Of a stretch of DNA of 9,114 bases, positions 1 through 6,296 are shown piece after piece (positions within the stretch are counted from its first letter, which is position 1; each line of letters starts with the position of its first letter). The translations under genes and the position numbers were made by a program. The notes under the pieces are model-generated. The model had not been told where the DNA came from. It was given only the letters and a program-made list of their open reading frames with translations, and made no database searches. Source of the stretch: DASQTB01 sp035642095 (GTDB lineage: Bacteria; Actinomycetota; UBA4738; CALAEC01). Where the stretch lies: positions 1-9,114 of the forward strand of contig DASQTB010000033.1 in NCBI GenBank assembly GCA_035642095.1, given 5' to 3'.

Positions 1-108
1 AGGTTCGTCACCTCGTCCTCGCCAACGACCGCTTGGATGAACGTCGGGTCGTCGGACCGATCGAAACAATCTGGTTGCAGGCCGACTCGGCCAGCTGGAG
101 TTCGGCCG

Positions 109-1269
109 CTAGGGGGGAGCGCGGTCCTCGAGCACTGAGCCGTCCGGGCGTCTGAACACCGGCCGGCCCCCTACCAGCTCCAATCGGAGACCACCGCGCT
201 GATGCACCATCCTGCGGTGCCTGCGGCACAGCAAGATCAGATTCGGTAACGCGGTGGGGCCGCCGTCCGCCCAGTGAACGACGTGGTGCGCGTCGCACCA
301 CGGGTGAGGACGGTCGCATCCGGGGAAGCGGCAACGTCGGTCCCGGACGATCACGGCGCGCCGCATGCCCGGCGACACTACGGGCGTTCGCCGGCCGACG
401 TCGAGCGGCTCCGACCGACCGGCCATCACCACTCGCCGGATCGAGGCGTCGCAAGCGATCCGCCGGGTCGTCTCCGGGTCGACCGGCCCGACGTGGTCCA
501 TCTCGCTGGTCGTTCCATCTCCATTGCGCAGCGACCTTGACCCGACCGTCACCGTGACGTGCGGCCGTTCGCCGCCCACCACGGGCCCATCTACGCCGTC
601 CAGCCACTGACGGCACACCTCGCCGAGGGCGTCGGCCGGTCTCTGCGCCGAGGTCCGCCCGTCCAGGCCGTCTCCGGAGCGGGATTCCGCGTCGAGGACC
701 GCCCGGAGGGCAGTCAGGAGCGTCTCGCCGGTTTCCGGATCGAGGTCACCATCGACCCGCACCATCCCCATGAAGCTGACCGAGGCGTGGAGCCTGCGCC
801 GCTCGCGGAGCTTCTCCTCGCCGTTCAACGCCGCCTCACGTTCCACGGCCTGACGCCAGTACGCGGCCACACGTTGAAGATCCTGCATCGAGTGGATATG
901 GCGGCATCGACGAGCTGCCTCTCGCTCTTCTGGAACACAGTGGGGTCCGCCTCGCGGGCGCTGACCAGCAACCGCGCCGCAGACATCGAAAGCTCCCCCT
1001 CGTCGAGAGCGCGACGGCTCTCCGGCATGTCCTCCAGGGCCCCGTGCCATCCGTACCTGATCGCGCGCATGCCCCCACGACATCTTGAACCGGCCGGCCA
1101 GCCACGAAGCCGAGGAAAGGTGCCCGTCCCGCCGGAACGTCGCCCGTCGATCGATCTCCGCCAGCCGGCGGAGCCGTTCGGCGTCGATCAGCTCGGCAGC
1201 TCGTTGGAGCTCGGTGAAGTCCTCCTCTATCCGCGCGTCCGGCAGGTTGGCCAGGACATCCGCTTGCAC
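109..1269 (-). CDS. DUF222 / 13E12-repeat family HNH endonuclease-like protein, with two compensating frameshifts
   Basis: The product has the two-part layout of the actinobacterial DUF222 (13E12 repeat) family: an alpha-helical N-terminal region and a C-terminal HNH domain. The HNH part is intact: Cys313/Cys318 in the RCRFPGC motif, CDAHH with His328-His329, Asn343, Cys348 and His351, a likely zinc-bound beta-beta-alpha-metal nuclease fold. Residues about 76-123 do not resemble the family in this frame. The missing DUF222 segment (ALEDMPESRRALDEGELSM and onward to VDAA) is found in another minus-strand frame between about 1043 and 901, so one extra and one lost base bracket it. The start used is GTG at 1269, which has no convincing ribosome site. 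An in-frame ATG at 1302 is cut off by TGA at 1293-1291. Family members may act on DNA, but their role is poorly known. The family and HNH domain are clear; an intact product is doubtful, and the gene could be a pseudogene or carry sequencing errors. Confidence 0.85.
   Translation of the reverse strand: MQADVLANLPDARIEEDFTELQRAAELIDAERLRRLAEIDRRATFRRDGHLSSASWLAGRFKMSWGHARDQVRMARGPGGHAGEPSRSRRGGAFDVCGAVAGQRPRGGPHCVPEEREAARRCRHIHSMQDLQRVAAYWRQAVEREAALNGEEKLRERRRLHASVSFMGMVRVDGDLDPETGETLLTALRAVLDAESRSGDGLDGRTSAQRPADALGEVCRQWLDGVDGPVVGGERPHVTVTVGSRSLRNGDGTTSEMDHVGPVDPETTRRIACDASIRRVVMAGRSEPLDVGRRTPVVSPGMRRAVIVRDRRCRFPGCDRPHPWCDAHHVVHWADGGPTALPNLILLCRRHRRMVHQRGGLRLELVGGRPVFRRPDGSVLEDRAPP
901..1043 (-). 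other. Out-of-frame segment of the HNH gene, between two opposite single-base indels
   Basis: On the minus strand the family-like reading leaves the main frame at the CCCC run 1040-1043 (one base too many: dropping one gives ...VRMAR-ALEDMPES...). It returns near the GG at 900-901 (one base too few: adding one gives ...LVDAA-HIHSMQDLQ...). Between them, the alternate frame reads as normal DUF222 sequence, while the main frame gives Gly/Arg/Pro-rich text without a stop. The two changes cancel, so the downstream HNH domain stays in frame. Both sit in short G/C runs, which fits read or assembly error as well as real mutation. The second break can only be placed to within a few codons. Confidence 0.8.
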
Positions 1270-1311
1270 GGCCTCGACGGCGGATCCTGCTCACTCACTC
1301 ATTCAGCTCGC

Positions 1312-1325
1312 CGAACATGTGTTCG
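1312..1325. promoter_or_regulatory. LexA-binding SOS box (Cheo-type palindrome)
   Basis: CGAACATGTGTTCG is an inverted repeat with 6-bp arms (CGAACA/TGTTCG) around TG. It matches every position of the Gram-positive LexA consensus CGAAC-RNRY-GTTCG. It lies 42 bp upstream of the GTG start of the HNH gene on the minus strand, and 45 bp upstream of the methyltransferase ATG on the plus strand. A possible minus-strand -10 (TATCCT, reverse complement of 1326-1331) directly abuts the box, so bound LexA would cover the predicted transcription start. Several mycobacterial 13E12-family genes have been reported as LexA-regulated, which agrees with this position. Binding itself is inferred. Confidence 0.8.
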
Positions 1326-1358
1326 AGGATAGCCGACGGGGGTGACACGAACCGCCGG

Positions 1359-1364
1359 TACCAT
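1359..1364 (+). promoter_or_regulatory. Possible -10 element for leaderless start of the methyltransferase gene
   Basis: TACCAT fits the actinobacterial -10 pattern TANNNT. It ends six bases before the ATG at 1371, so transcription would begin at or next to the start codon and give a leaderless mRNA. No Shine-Dalgarno sequence precedes the ATG, which agrees. No good -35 is seen at the expected spacing, so this is a weaker call than the sufD promoter. Confidence 0.4.
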
Positions 1365-1370
1365 CGAGCC

Positions 1371-2102
1371 ATGGACATTGAAAGCCGGATCCGGGAGTTC
1401 TGGGACCGGGACTCGCACACGTACGACCGTAGCCCGGCCCACGCGCTGACAGACCCCGTCGAGGCCGCGGGATGGCGGGCCGTGCTTCGCCGGCATCTCC
1501 CGGAACCGCCCGCCAGCATCCTCGAGGCTGGCGCAGGGACCGGGGCGGTGACCGTCCTGCTGGCCGAACTCGGGCACCACGTCACGGCCCTGGACGTGTC
1601 CGAGACGATGCTCGACCGTGCCCGCCGGAAGGTAACCGGCCATGACGTCGAGTTCGTGGTTGCCCCCGCCCACCGTCCCCCGGCCGGTCCTTTCGACGCC
1701 GCGGTGGAGCGGAACATGCTGTGGACGAACCCCGATCCCGTGGGAACGCTCGCCGCGTGGAGGACGGCGATGAGACCGGGAGGACGCCTGCTGCTCCTCG
1801 AAGGGTTGCACGACCGCGGTGCGATCCACCAGGTCCGGGAATGGGTGGCCGCCGCCGTGCGGCGAACGATGGGCATCGCCGAGGGTCATCACGACCACTA
1901 CGATCCGGAGGTGCTGGAGGCGCTTCCCCTTGCCGGCGTCGTCTCGCCCGCACCGTTCGTCGAGGCGGTTCATCGGGCGGGATGGTCAGCGGTCCGCCTC
2001 GAACGGCTGCGGGACGTCGAGTGGGCCCGGCGGACGGCGCCTCCTCGCCTCCTCGGCATGCTGGAGACACCCCCGCTGTTCGCCCTGGCAGCCGACGCCT
2101 AA
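1371..2102 (+). CDS. Class I SAM-dependent methyltransferase
   Basis: The 243-residue product has a Rossmann-type methyltransferase core. Motif I is at residues 50-58 (ILEAGAGTG), followed by an acidic end of beta strand 2 (ALDVSETML) that would hold the ribose of SAM, and a later RPGGRLLLLEG strand typical of the Methyltransf_11/25 families. The N-terminus (FWDRDSHTYD) resembles UbiE/small-molecule methyltransferases. No DNA-methyltransferase motif (DPPY, NPPF or PC) is seen, so it is unlikely to pair with the neighbouring HNH gene as restriction-modification. The substrate cannot be told. The start at 1371 is preferred over an in-frame ATG at 1317, because the latter lies inside the SOS box and adds residues unlike the family. 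It stands alone ahead of the SUF operon, 43 bp from sufD, with that operon's own promoter in the gap. Confidence 0.85.
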   Translation: MDIESRIREFWDRDSHTYDRSPAHALTDPVEAAGWRAVLRRHLPEPPASILEAGAGTGAVTVLLAELGHHVTALDVSETMLDRARRKVTGHDVEFVVAPAHRPPAGPFDAAVERNMLWTNPDPVGTLAAWRTAMRPGGRLLLLEGLHDRGAIHQVREWVAAAVRRTMGIAEGHHDHYDPEVLEALPLAGVVSPAPFVEAVHRAGWSAVRLERLRDVEWARRTAPPRLLGMLETPPLFALAADA

Positions 2103-2110
2103 TTCCGACC

Positions 2111-2145
2111 TGGACGGTAGGGAATACCGAGACTAGACTGGATTC
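2111..2145 (+). promoter_or_regulatory. Promoter of the SUF operon, predicted leaderless
   Basis: A -35-like TGGACG (2111-2116), a 17-bp spacer and a -10 TAGACT (2134-2139) are followed by exactly six bases and then the GTG start of sufD at 2146. The -10 fits TANNNT, and the -35 matches TTGACA at four of six positions. No Shine-Dalgarno sequence precedes the GTG. Together these predict transcription starting on the start codon, as is common in actinobacteria. No recognisable SufR or IscR operator was found around it. Confidence 0.65.
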
Positions 2146-3459
2146 GTGGCCGACACCCTCGCTCCAACCCGGTTCGACGAGGGTGCCCTCCCGGCTCCGG
2201 CAGGGGAGCCCCCCGCCGTCACCGACCTCCGGCGGCGGGCCCTGGACGCCTTCCACCGCCTTCCCGTCCCGTCCCAGGAGACGGAGGAATGGCGGTACAC
2301 CGACCTCTCGGAGCTCGATCTGGGGGCGCTGGCCCCCTTCGTGGCCGGGCGACGGGCGGCGAACCTCGACGACGTCGATGAGAATCTCCTGGCCGCCGTG
2401 GGAGAGGTCGGCGAGCGAGCCGGGCTCCTGATCCAGCACAACTCCGAGACGTCCACCGTCCACCTCGACCCACACATCCAGGGCCGGGGCGTCCGGTTCG
2501 AGGGTATCGACGACGCAGTCAGCCACCACCGCGAGCAGGCCGACCGGCTTCACCGCCTGGTCCCTCCCGATCGAACCAAGTTCATCGCCCTCCATGCCGC
2601 GTTCCGGACAGGAGGCTCGTTCGTGCTGGTCCCGCCAGGCGTCCAGGTCGAGCTCCCGCTCCAGGCGGTGACGTACCTCGACACCGATGGCTCGGCGGTC
2701 TTCCCCCACACGATCCTGGTGGTCGAGGAGGGGGCGTCGCTGACGTTCATCGACCGGCTGGTGTCGCCGGCGCTGGAGGCCGCGCTATCCGACGCCGTCG
2801 TGGAGATCTACGCCGGGCCCGGGGCCCACGTCCGGTACGTCTCCCTCCAGGACTACGGCACCGGCGTCACCCACCTGTCCGTGCAGCGGGCGGAGCTCGG
2901 CCGTGACGCCGAGGTTCGCTCGCTGGCCGTGGCGTTCGGGGCCGACCTGTCCCGAACCGAGGTCGAGTCGGTCCTGGCCGGTCCGGGCGGTCACAGCGAG
3001 ATGCTCGGCGTGTACTTCACCGACGGGACGCAGCACTTCGACCACCGCTCGCTCCAGGACCACGTGGCGCCGCACTGCACCAGCGACCTCCTGTACAAGG
3101 GGGCCCTGAAGGACGCGTCGAGAGTGGTGTACTCCGGGCTGATCCACATCGCGCCCGGGGCCCGGCAGTCGGACGCGTTCCAGACGAACCGGAACGTGGT
3201 CCTGTCCGATGAGGCCAAGGCCGACTCGATTCCCAACCTGGAGATCGAGAACAACGACGTCCGATGCTCGCACGCCGCCAGCGTGGGACCGGTCAGCGAC
3301 GACGAGCTGTTCTACCTCCAGACCCGAGGGATCCCCCGGGACCAGGCCGAGCAGCTCATCGTCACCGGGTTCTTCCAGGAGGTCCTGGACCGGGTCCCCC
3401 TGGAAGAGGTCCGGGGCGCGCTGGAGCGCGCGATCGTGGCCGAGCTGCGAGGAGCGTGA
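2146..3459 (+). CDS. sufD: Fe-S cluster assembly scaffold subunit SufD
   Basis: SufD works with SufB and the ATPase SufC in the cytosolic SufBC2D scaffold that assembles iron-sulfur clusters. The 437-residue product has the SufD-type N-terminal helical part with TEEWRYTDL (the family's EDWKYT-like element) and a long beta-helix core. Its C-terminus carries DVRCSHAASVG at about 371-381, including the Cys374-Ser-His376 set that corresponds to the conserved C-S-H of E. coli SufD (His360). LFYLQTRGI and GFFQEVLDR follow, which are shared by the SufB/SufD superfamily. The CSH form, the N-terminus and the length favour SufD over SufB. It starts with GTG, placed by the leaderless promoter and by homology. 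Its TGA overlaps the next gene's ATG by one base. No sufB precedes it in this window. Confidence 0.94.
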   Translation: MADTLAPTRFDEGALPAPAGEPPAVTDLRRRALDAFHRLPVPSQETEEWRYTDLSELDLGALAPFVAGRRAANLDDVDENLLAAVGEVGERAGLLIQHNSETSTVHLDPHIQGRGVRFEGIDDAVSHHREQADRLHRLVPPDRTKFIALHAAFRTGGSFVLVPPGVQVELPLQAVTYLDTDGSAVFPHTILVVEEGASLTFIDRLVSPALEAALSDAVVEIYAGPGAHVRYVSLQDYGTGVTHLSVQRAELGRDAEVRSLAVAFGADLSRTEVESVLAGPGGHSEMLGVYFTDGTQHFDHRSLQDHVAPHCTSDLLYKGALKDASRVVYSGLIHIAPGARQSDAFQTNRNVVLSDEAKADSIPNLEIENNDVRCSHAASVGPVSDDELFYLQTRGIPRDQAEQLIVTGFFQEVLDRVPLEEVRGALERAIVAELRGA

Positions 3460-3779
3460 TGGGCCTGGTGACGTTGTGCCGAACGAGCGACGTACCCGAG
3501 GGCGAGGTTCGCAGATTTGAGGCCGCCGGCCACGAGATCGCCGTGGTCAATCTGGGCGAGGAGGGGTTCCGGGCGGTGGGCGACATCTGCTCGCACGCCC
3601 ACTACTTCCTGCACGAGGGCGAAGTGGACGCGGACTTCGGGACGATCGAGTGTCCCAAGCACGGGTCCACGTTCGACCTGGATACCGGGAAGCCACGGAG
3701 CCTCCCGGCAACCCAACCCGTGCCGATCTACAACATCAAGGTCGAGGACGACGAGGTGAAGGTGGAGATCGATGGCTGA
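3459..3779 (+). CDS. Rieske-type [2Fe-2S] ferredoxin of the SUF operon
   Basis: This 106-residue protein has one Rieske fold. Its cluster ligands are visible as Cys44-Ser-His46 and Cys65-Pro-Lys-His68, with the GSTFDL loop after the second pair. It resembles the non-heme oxygenase ferredoxin subunits (BphF/NirD-like), and lacks the disulfide cysteines of respiratory Rieske proteins as well as any membrane anchor, so it should be soluble. The ATG overlaps the sufD stop (TGATG) and follows a GAGGAG ribosome site four bases upstream. It overlaps sufC by 8 bp, so the three genes are probably translationally coupled. An equivalent gene sits between sufD and sufC in Streptomyces. A role as electron donor to assembly or as an early client is inference. 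Confidence 0.93.
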   Translation: MGLVTLCRTSDVPEGEVRRFEAAGHEIAVVNLGEEGFRAVGDICSHAHYFLHEGEVDADFGTIECPKHGSTFDLDTGKPRSLPATQPVPIYNIKVEDDEVKVEIDG

Positions 3780-4599
3780 GAACGGAACGGCGACGCTGGA
3801 GATCCGGGACCTGCGGGTCTCGGTGGAGGACAAGGAGATCCTGCGCGGGGTCGACCTGACGGTGCGCCAGGGCGAGGTCCATGCCCTGATGGGACCGAAC
3901 GGGTCCGGCAAGTCGACCCTGGCCGGGGTGGTCATGGGCCGCCCCGGCTACAACGTCACCGGCGGGGCCGTCCGGTTCAAGGGCGAGTCGGTGCTCGGTC
4001 TGACTCCCGACGACAGGGCCCGACGAGGGCTGTTCCTGGCGTTCCAGTACCCGGTCGAGGTGCCGGGGGTCAGCGTGGTCAACTTCCTCCGGTCCGCGTA
4101 CAGCGCGCTGAAGAACCCGTCCGGCGACGACGAGAAGAAGATCTCCGCGCTGGCGTTCCGGAAGCTGATGAAGGAGAGGATGGGCCTGGTGGGGGTGGAC
4201 GACGACATGGTCCGCCGGTACGTCAACCAGGGGTTCTCCGGCGGGGAGAAGAAGCGGATGGAGACGCTGCAGCTCGCCGTGCTGGAGCCCGAGATCGCCA
4301 TCCTCGACGAGACCGACTCGGGCCTGGACATCGACGCGCTGAAGGCCGTGGCCACCGGCATCAACCAGCTCCGCGGCCCCGGCCTGGGCCTCCTGCTGAT
4401 CACCCATTATCAGCGCATCCTGGACTACGTGACGCCCGATCACGTCCACGTCCTGATGGGCGGGCGGATCGTCAAGCGGGGAGGACCCGAGCTGGCCAAG
4501 GAGCTGGAGGCCAAGGGTTACGAGGGGCTCCAGGCGGAGCTCGGCGTGGCGGCGACGACCGATCACGCCGACGTCGAGGAACGTCCGGCCACGACCTGA
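3772..4599 (+). CDS. sufC: Fe-S cluster assembly ATPase SufC
   Basis: SufC is the ABC-type ATPase that drives conformational change in the SufB/SufD scaffold; it is cytosolic and not a transporter. The 275-residue protein shows the Walker A motif GPNGSGKST (41-49), Q-loop Gln92 in FQYPVEVPG, ABC signature FSGGEKKR (155-162), Walker B AILDE (176-180) followed by the SufC hallmark TDSGLDIDALK, and the H-loop His212 in ITHYQR. All catalytic residues are present. The C-terminal 20 or so residues (AATTDHADVEERPATT) extend slightly beyond the usual end and look disordered. The ATG lies inside the end of the Rieske gene with GGTGGAG just upstream, indicating coupling. Confidence 0.97.
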   Translation: MAENGTATLEIRDLRVSVEDKEILRGVDLTVRQGEVHALMGPNGSGKSTLAGVVMGRPGYNVTGGAVRFKGESVLGLTPDDRARRGLFLAFQYPVEVPGVSVVNFLRSAYSALKNPSGDDEKKISALAFRKLMKERMGLVGVDDDMVRRYVNQGFSGGEKKRMETLQLAVLEPEIAILDETDSGLDIDALKAVATGINQLRGPGLGLLLITHYQRILDYVTPDHVHVLMGGRIVKRGGPELAKELEAKGYEGLQAELGVAATTDHADVEERPATT

Positions 4600-4610
4600 G
4601 GGAGCGTACG

Positions 4611-5858
4611 ATGGCCACGGTGAGGGAGGAGCGCGGGGCGATGGATGTCGAGAGGATCCGCAAGGACTTCCCCATCCTGTCCCGGGAGATGGCGGGAAAG
4701 CCGCTGGTCTACCTGGACAGCGCGTCCACCTCGCAGAAGCCCCGGCAGGTCATCGATGCCGTGGTCGAGTTCTACGAGGAGCACAACGCCAACGCCCACC
4801 GCGGCATCTACCCGCTCGGACAGGAGGCCACCGACGCGTACGAGGGAGCCCGGGAGCGGGTGGCCGCGTTCATCGGCGCGCCGGATCCCAGGACCGTCAT
4901 CTTCAACCGGGGGACCACGGAATCGATCAATCTGGTGGCCCACGCGTGGGGACGAACGTTCCTGGAGGAGGGCGACGAGATCGTCCTCACGGAGATGGAG
5001 CACCACTCCAACGTCGTCCCATGGCAGCTCGCCGCCCGGGATACCGGTGCGATGCTCCGGTACGTCCCGCTGAACGAGGACGGACTGATCGACCTGGACG
5101 CGGTGGCCTCGACGATCACCTCCCGGACCCGCCTGATCGCGATGAGCGGCCAGTCCAACGTCATCGGCACCTTCACCCCCATTGCCGAGATCGCCGAGAT
5201 GGCCCACGAGGCGGGGGCCCGGATCCTGGTCGACGGCGCCCAGTTCGTCTCCCACAACCCCGTCGACGTGGTGGAGCTCGACGTGGATTTCCTGACCATA
5301 TCCGGGCACAAGGTGCTGGGACCGACCGCCTCCGGAGGCCTCTACGGGCGGCTCGAGGTGCTGGAGGAGATGGATCCATTCCTCGGCGGCGGGGAGATGA
5401 TCCGGGAGGTGTTCGCCGATCACTCGACGTACAAGGAGCCGCCGTGGAAGTTCGAGGCGGGGACGATGAACGTGGCCCAGTCGGTCGGCCTGGCGGCCGC
5501 GGTGGAGTACCTCGACGGGATCGGGATGAAGAGCGTCCGGGACCACGAGCGGGAGCTCACGGCGTACGCCATCGACCGGCTCCGCGGAGCGGGGGCCAGG
5601 GTGTTCGGCTCCGACGATCCCGACCGGCGGGGCGGTGCGGTGTCGTTCTGGTACAGGGACATCCACCCGCACGACCTGGCCACCGTCCTCGGGGAGCAGG
5701 GGGTGGCCATCCGAGCGGGACACCACTGCGCCCAGCCGCTGATGCGGTGGCTCGGCGTCCCGGCCACCGCCCGGGCGTCATTCCATCTGTACAGCACGGT
5801 GGACGAGGTCGACGCCCTGATCGACGCGCTGGCCGCGGCGGAGGAGGTGTTCGGGTAG
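4611..5858 (+). CDS. sufS: Cysteine desulfurase SufS
   Basis: This PLP-dependent class V aminotransferase-fold enzyme converts L-cysteine to alanine and a protein persulfide that feeds cluster assembly. In the 415-residue reading, the PLP lysine is Lys234 (TISGHK), the cofactor-stacking His is in EMEHHSN (131-132), the PLP-nitrogen aspartate is Asp208 (VDGAQ), and the persulfide cysteine is Cys373 in RAGHHCAQP. The RASFHLYST strand with Arg388 closes the site. The short loop around Cys373 marks a group II (SufS) rather than IscS enzyme. There are two possible starts: ATG 4611 (GAGGGAG six bases upstream) and ATG 4641 (GAGGGAGGAG nine bases upstream, with MDVERIRKDFPILSR matching the usual family start). 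The second may be the true one. It lies 11 bp after sufC and abuts sufU. Confidence 0.96.
   Translation: MATVREERGAMDVERIRKDFPILSREMAGKPLVYLDSASTSQKPRQVIDAVVEFYEEHNANAHRGIYPLGQEATDAYEGARERVAAFIGAPDPRTVIFNRGTTESINLVAHAWGRTFLEEGDEIVLTEMEHHSNVVPWQLAARDTGAMLRYVPLNEDGLIDLDAVASTITSRTRLIAMSGQSNVIGTFTPIAEIAEMAHEAGARILVDGAQFVSHNPVDVVELDVDFLTISGHKVLGPTASGGLYGRLEVLEEMDPFLGGGEMIREVFADHSTYKEPPWKFEAGTMNVAQSVGLAAAVEYLDGIGMKSVRDHERELTAYAIDRLRGAGARVFGSDDPDRRGGAVSFWYRDIHPHDLATVLGEQGVAIRAGHHCAQPLMRWLGVPATARASFHLYSTVDEVDALIDALAAAEEVFG
4622..4631 (+). promoter_or_regulatory. Strong internal ribosome binding site supporting a downstream sufS start
   Basis: GAGGGAGGAG is a near-complete match to the anti-Shine-Dalgarno and sits nine bases ahead of the in-frame ATG at 4641. 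It would make a SufS ten residues shorter, beginning at the conserved N-terminus. The alternative ATG at 4611 has a shorter site (GAGGGAG, 4598-4604), so both starts could be used. Confidence 0.5.
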
Positions 5859-6296
5859 GTGTCGCTCGATGACCTCTACAAGGAAGTCATCCTGGACCAC
5901 TACAAGAACCCTCGGAACAAGCGTCCGCTTGATGGGGCCACGGTCTCCCTTCACCGGACCAACCCCCTGTGCGGCGACGAGATCACTATCCACGCAGTGG
6001 TCGACGACGGCCGGGTGAAGGCCGTCGCCTTCGAGGGTCAGGGCTGCTCCATCTCCCAGGCATCGGCATCGATGCTGACCGACTCGGTCGAGGGGAAGAG
6101 CGTCGACGACGCCCGAGGCCTGGCCGGGGAGTTCCGGTCGATGATGGAAGGGAAGGTGGACCCGGACGAGGATGCGTTCGGCGACCTCGTGGCGCTGAAG
6201 GGCGTGGCGAAGTATCCGGTGAGGATCAAGTGCGCCGTGCTCGGTTGGGACGTGTTCCAGGATGCCCTCGCGGAATCGGGCACCGACGGAGCCTGA
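5859..6296 (+). CDS. sufU: Fe-S cluster assembly sulfur-transfer protein SufU
   Basis: SufU accepts the persulfide from SufS by a zinc-dependent ligand swap and passes sulfur to the scaffold. The 145-residue product has the expected ligands Cys38 and Asp40 (NPLCGDE), Cys63 (GQGCSIS) and Cys125 (IKCAVLGW). It also has the insertion of about 20 residues before the last cysteine (around 93-115, MMEGKVDPDEDAFGDL) that separates SufU from IscU. The HYKNPRN motif near the N-terminus is also typical. The GTG start directly follows the sufS stop with no gap. The strong GGAGGAGG ribosome site at 5840-5847 lies inside the last sufS codons, so the two are coupled. A sufT/DUF59 gene, common next in actinobacterial operons, is not found; a GNAT gene follows instead. 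Confidence 0.96.
   Translation: MSLDDLYKEVILDHYKNPRNKRPLDGATVSLHRTNPLCGDEITIHAVVDDGRVKAVAFEGQGCSISQASASMLTDSVEGKSVDDARGLAGEFRSMMEGKVDPDEDAFGDLVALKGVAKYPVRIKCAVLGWDVFQDALAESGTDGA

Noticed and set aside
1..155. An open plus-strand frame from base 3 to a stop at 153-155, which could be the tail of a convergent gene.
   Set aside because: The roughly 50 residues show no recognisable motif and two other frames are also open here; too short to support. Bases 1-108 hold no feature I can defend.
1317..1370. An earlier ATG for the methyltransferase at 1317.
   Set aside because: It lies inside the LexA box, lacks a ribosome site, and the added 18 residues do not resemble the family start.
109..2102. 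A restriction-modification pair made of the HNH protein and the methyltransferase.
   Set aside because: The methyltransferase lacks DNA-methyltransferase catalytic motifs and resembles small-molecule enzymes, and the HNH protein belongs to the DUF222 family, which is not a restriction enzyme family.
2103..2145. A SufR- or IscR-type operator at the SUF promoter.
   Set aside because: Only a short direct repeat (GACTAGACT) is present; no convincing inverted repeat was found.
1582..2709. A 375-codon open frame on the minus strand across the methyltransferase and sufD genes.
   Set aside because: It is antisense to two well-supported genes, its composition is the Arg/Gly/Pro-rich type expected of shadow frames in GC-rich DNA, and no family motif is visible.
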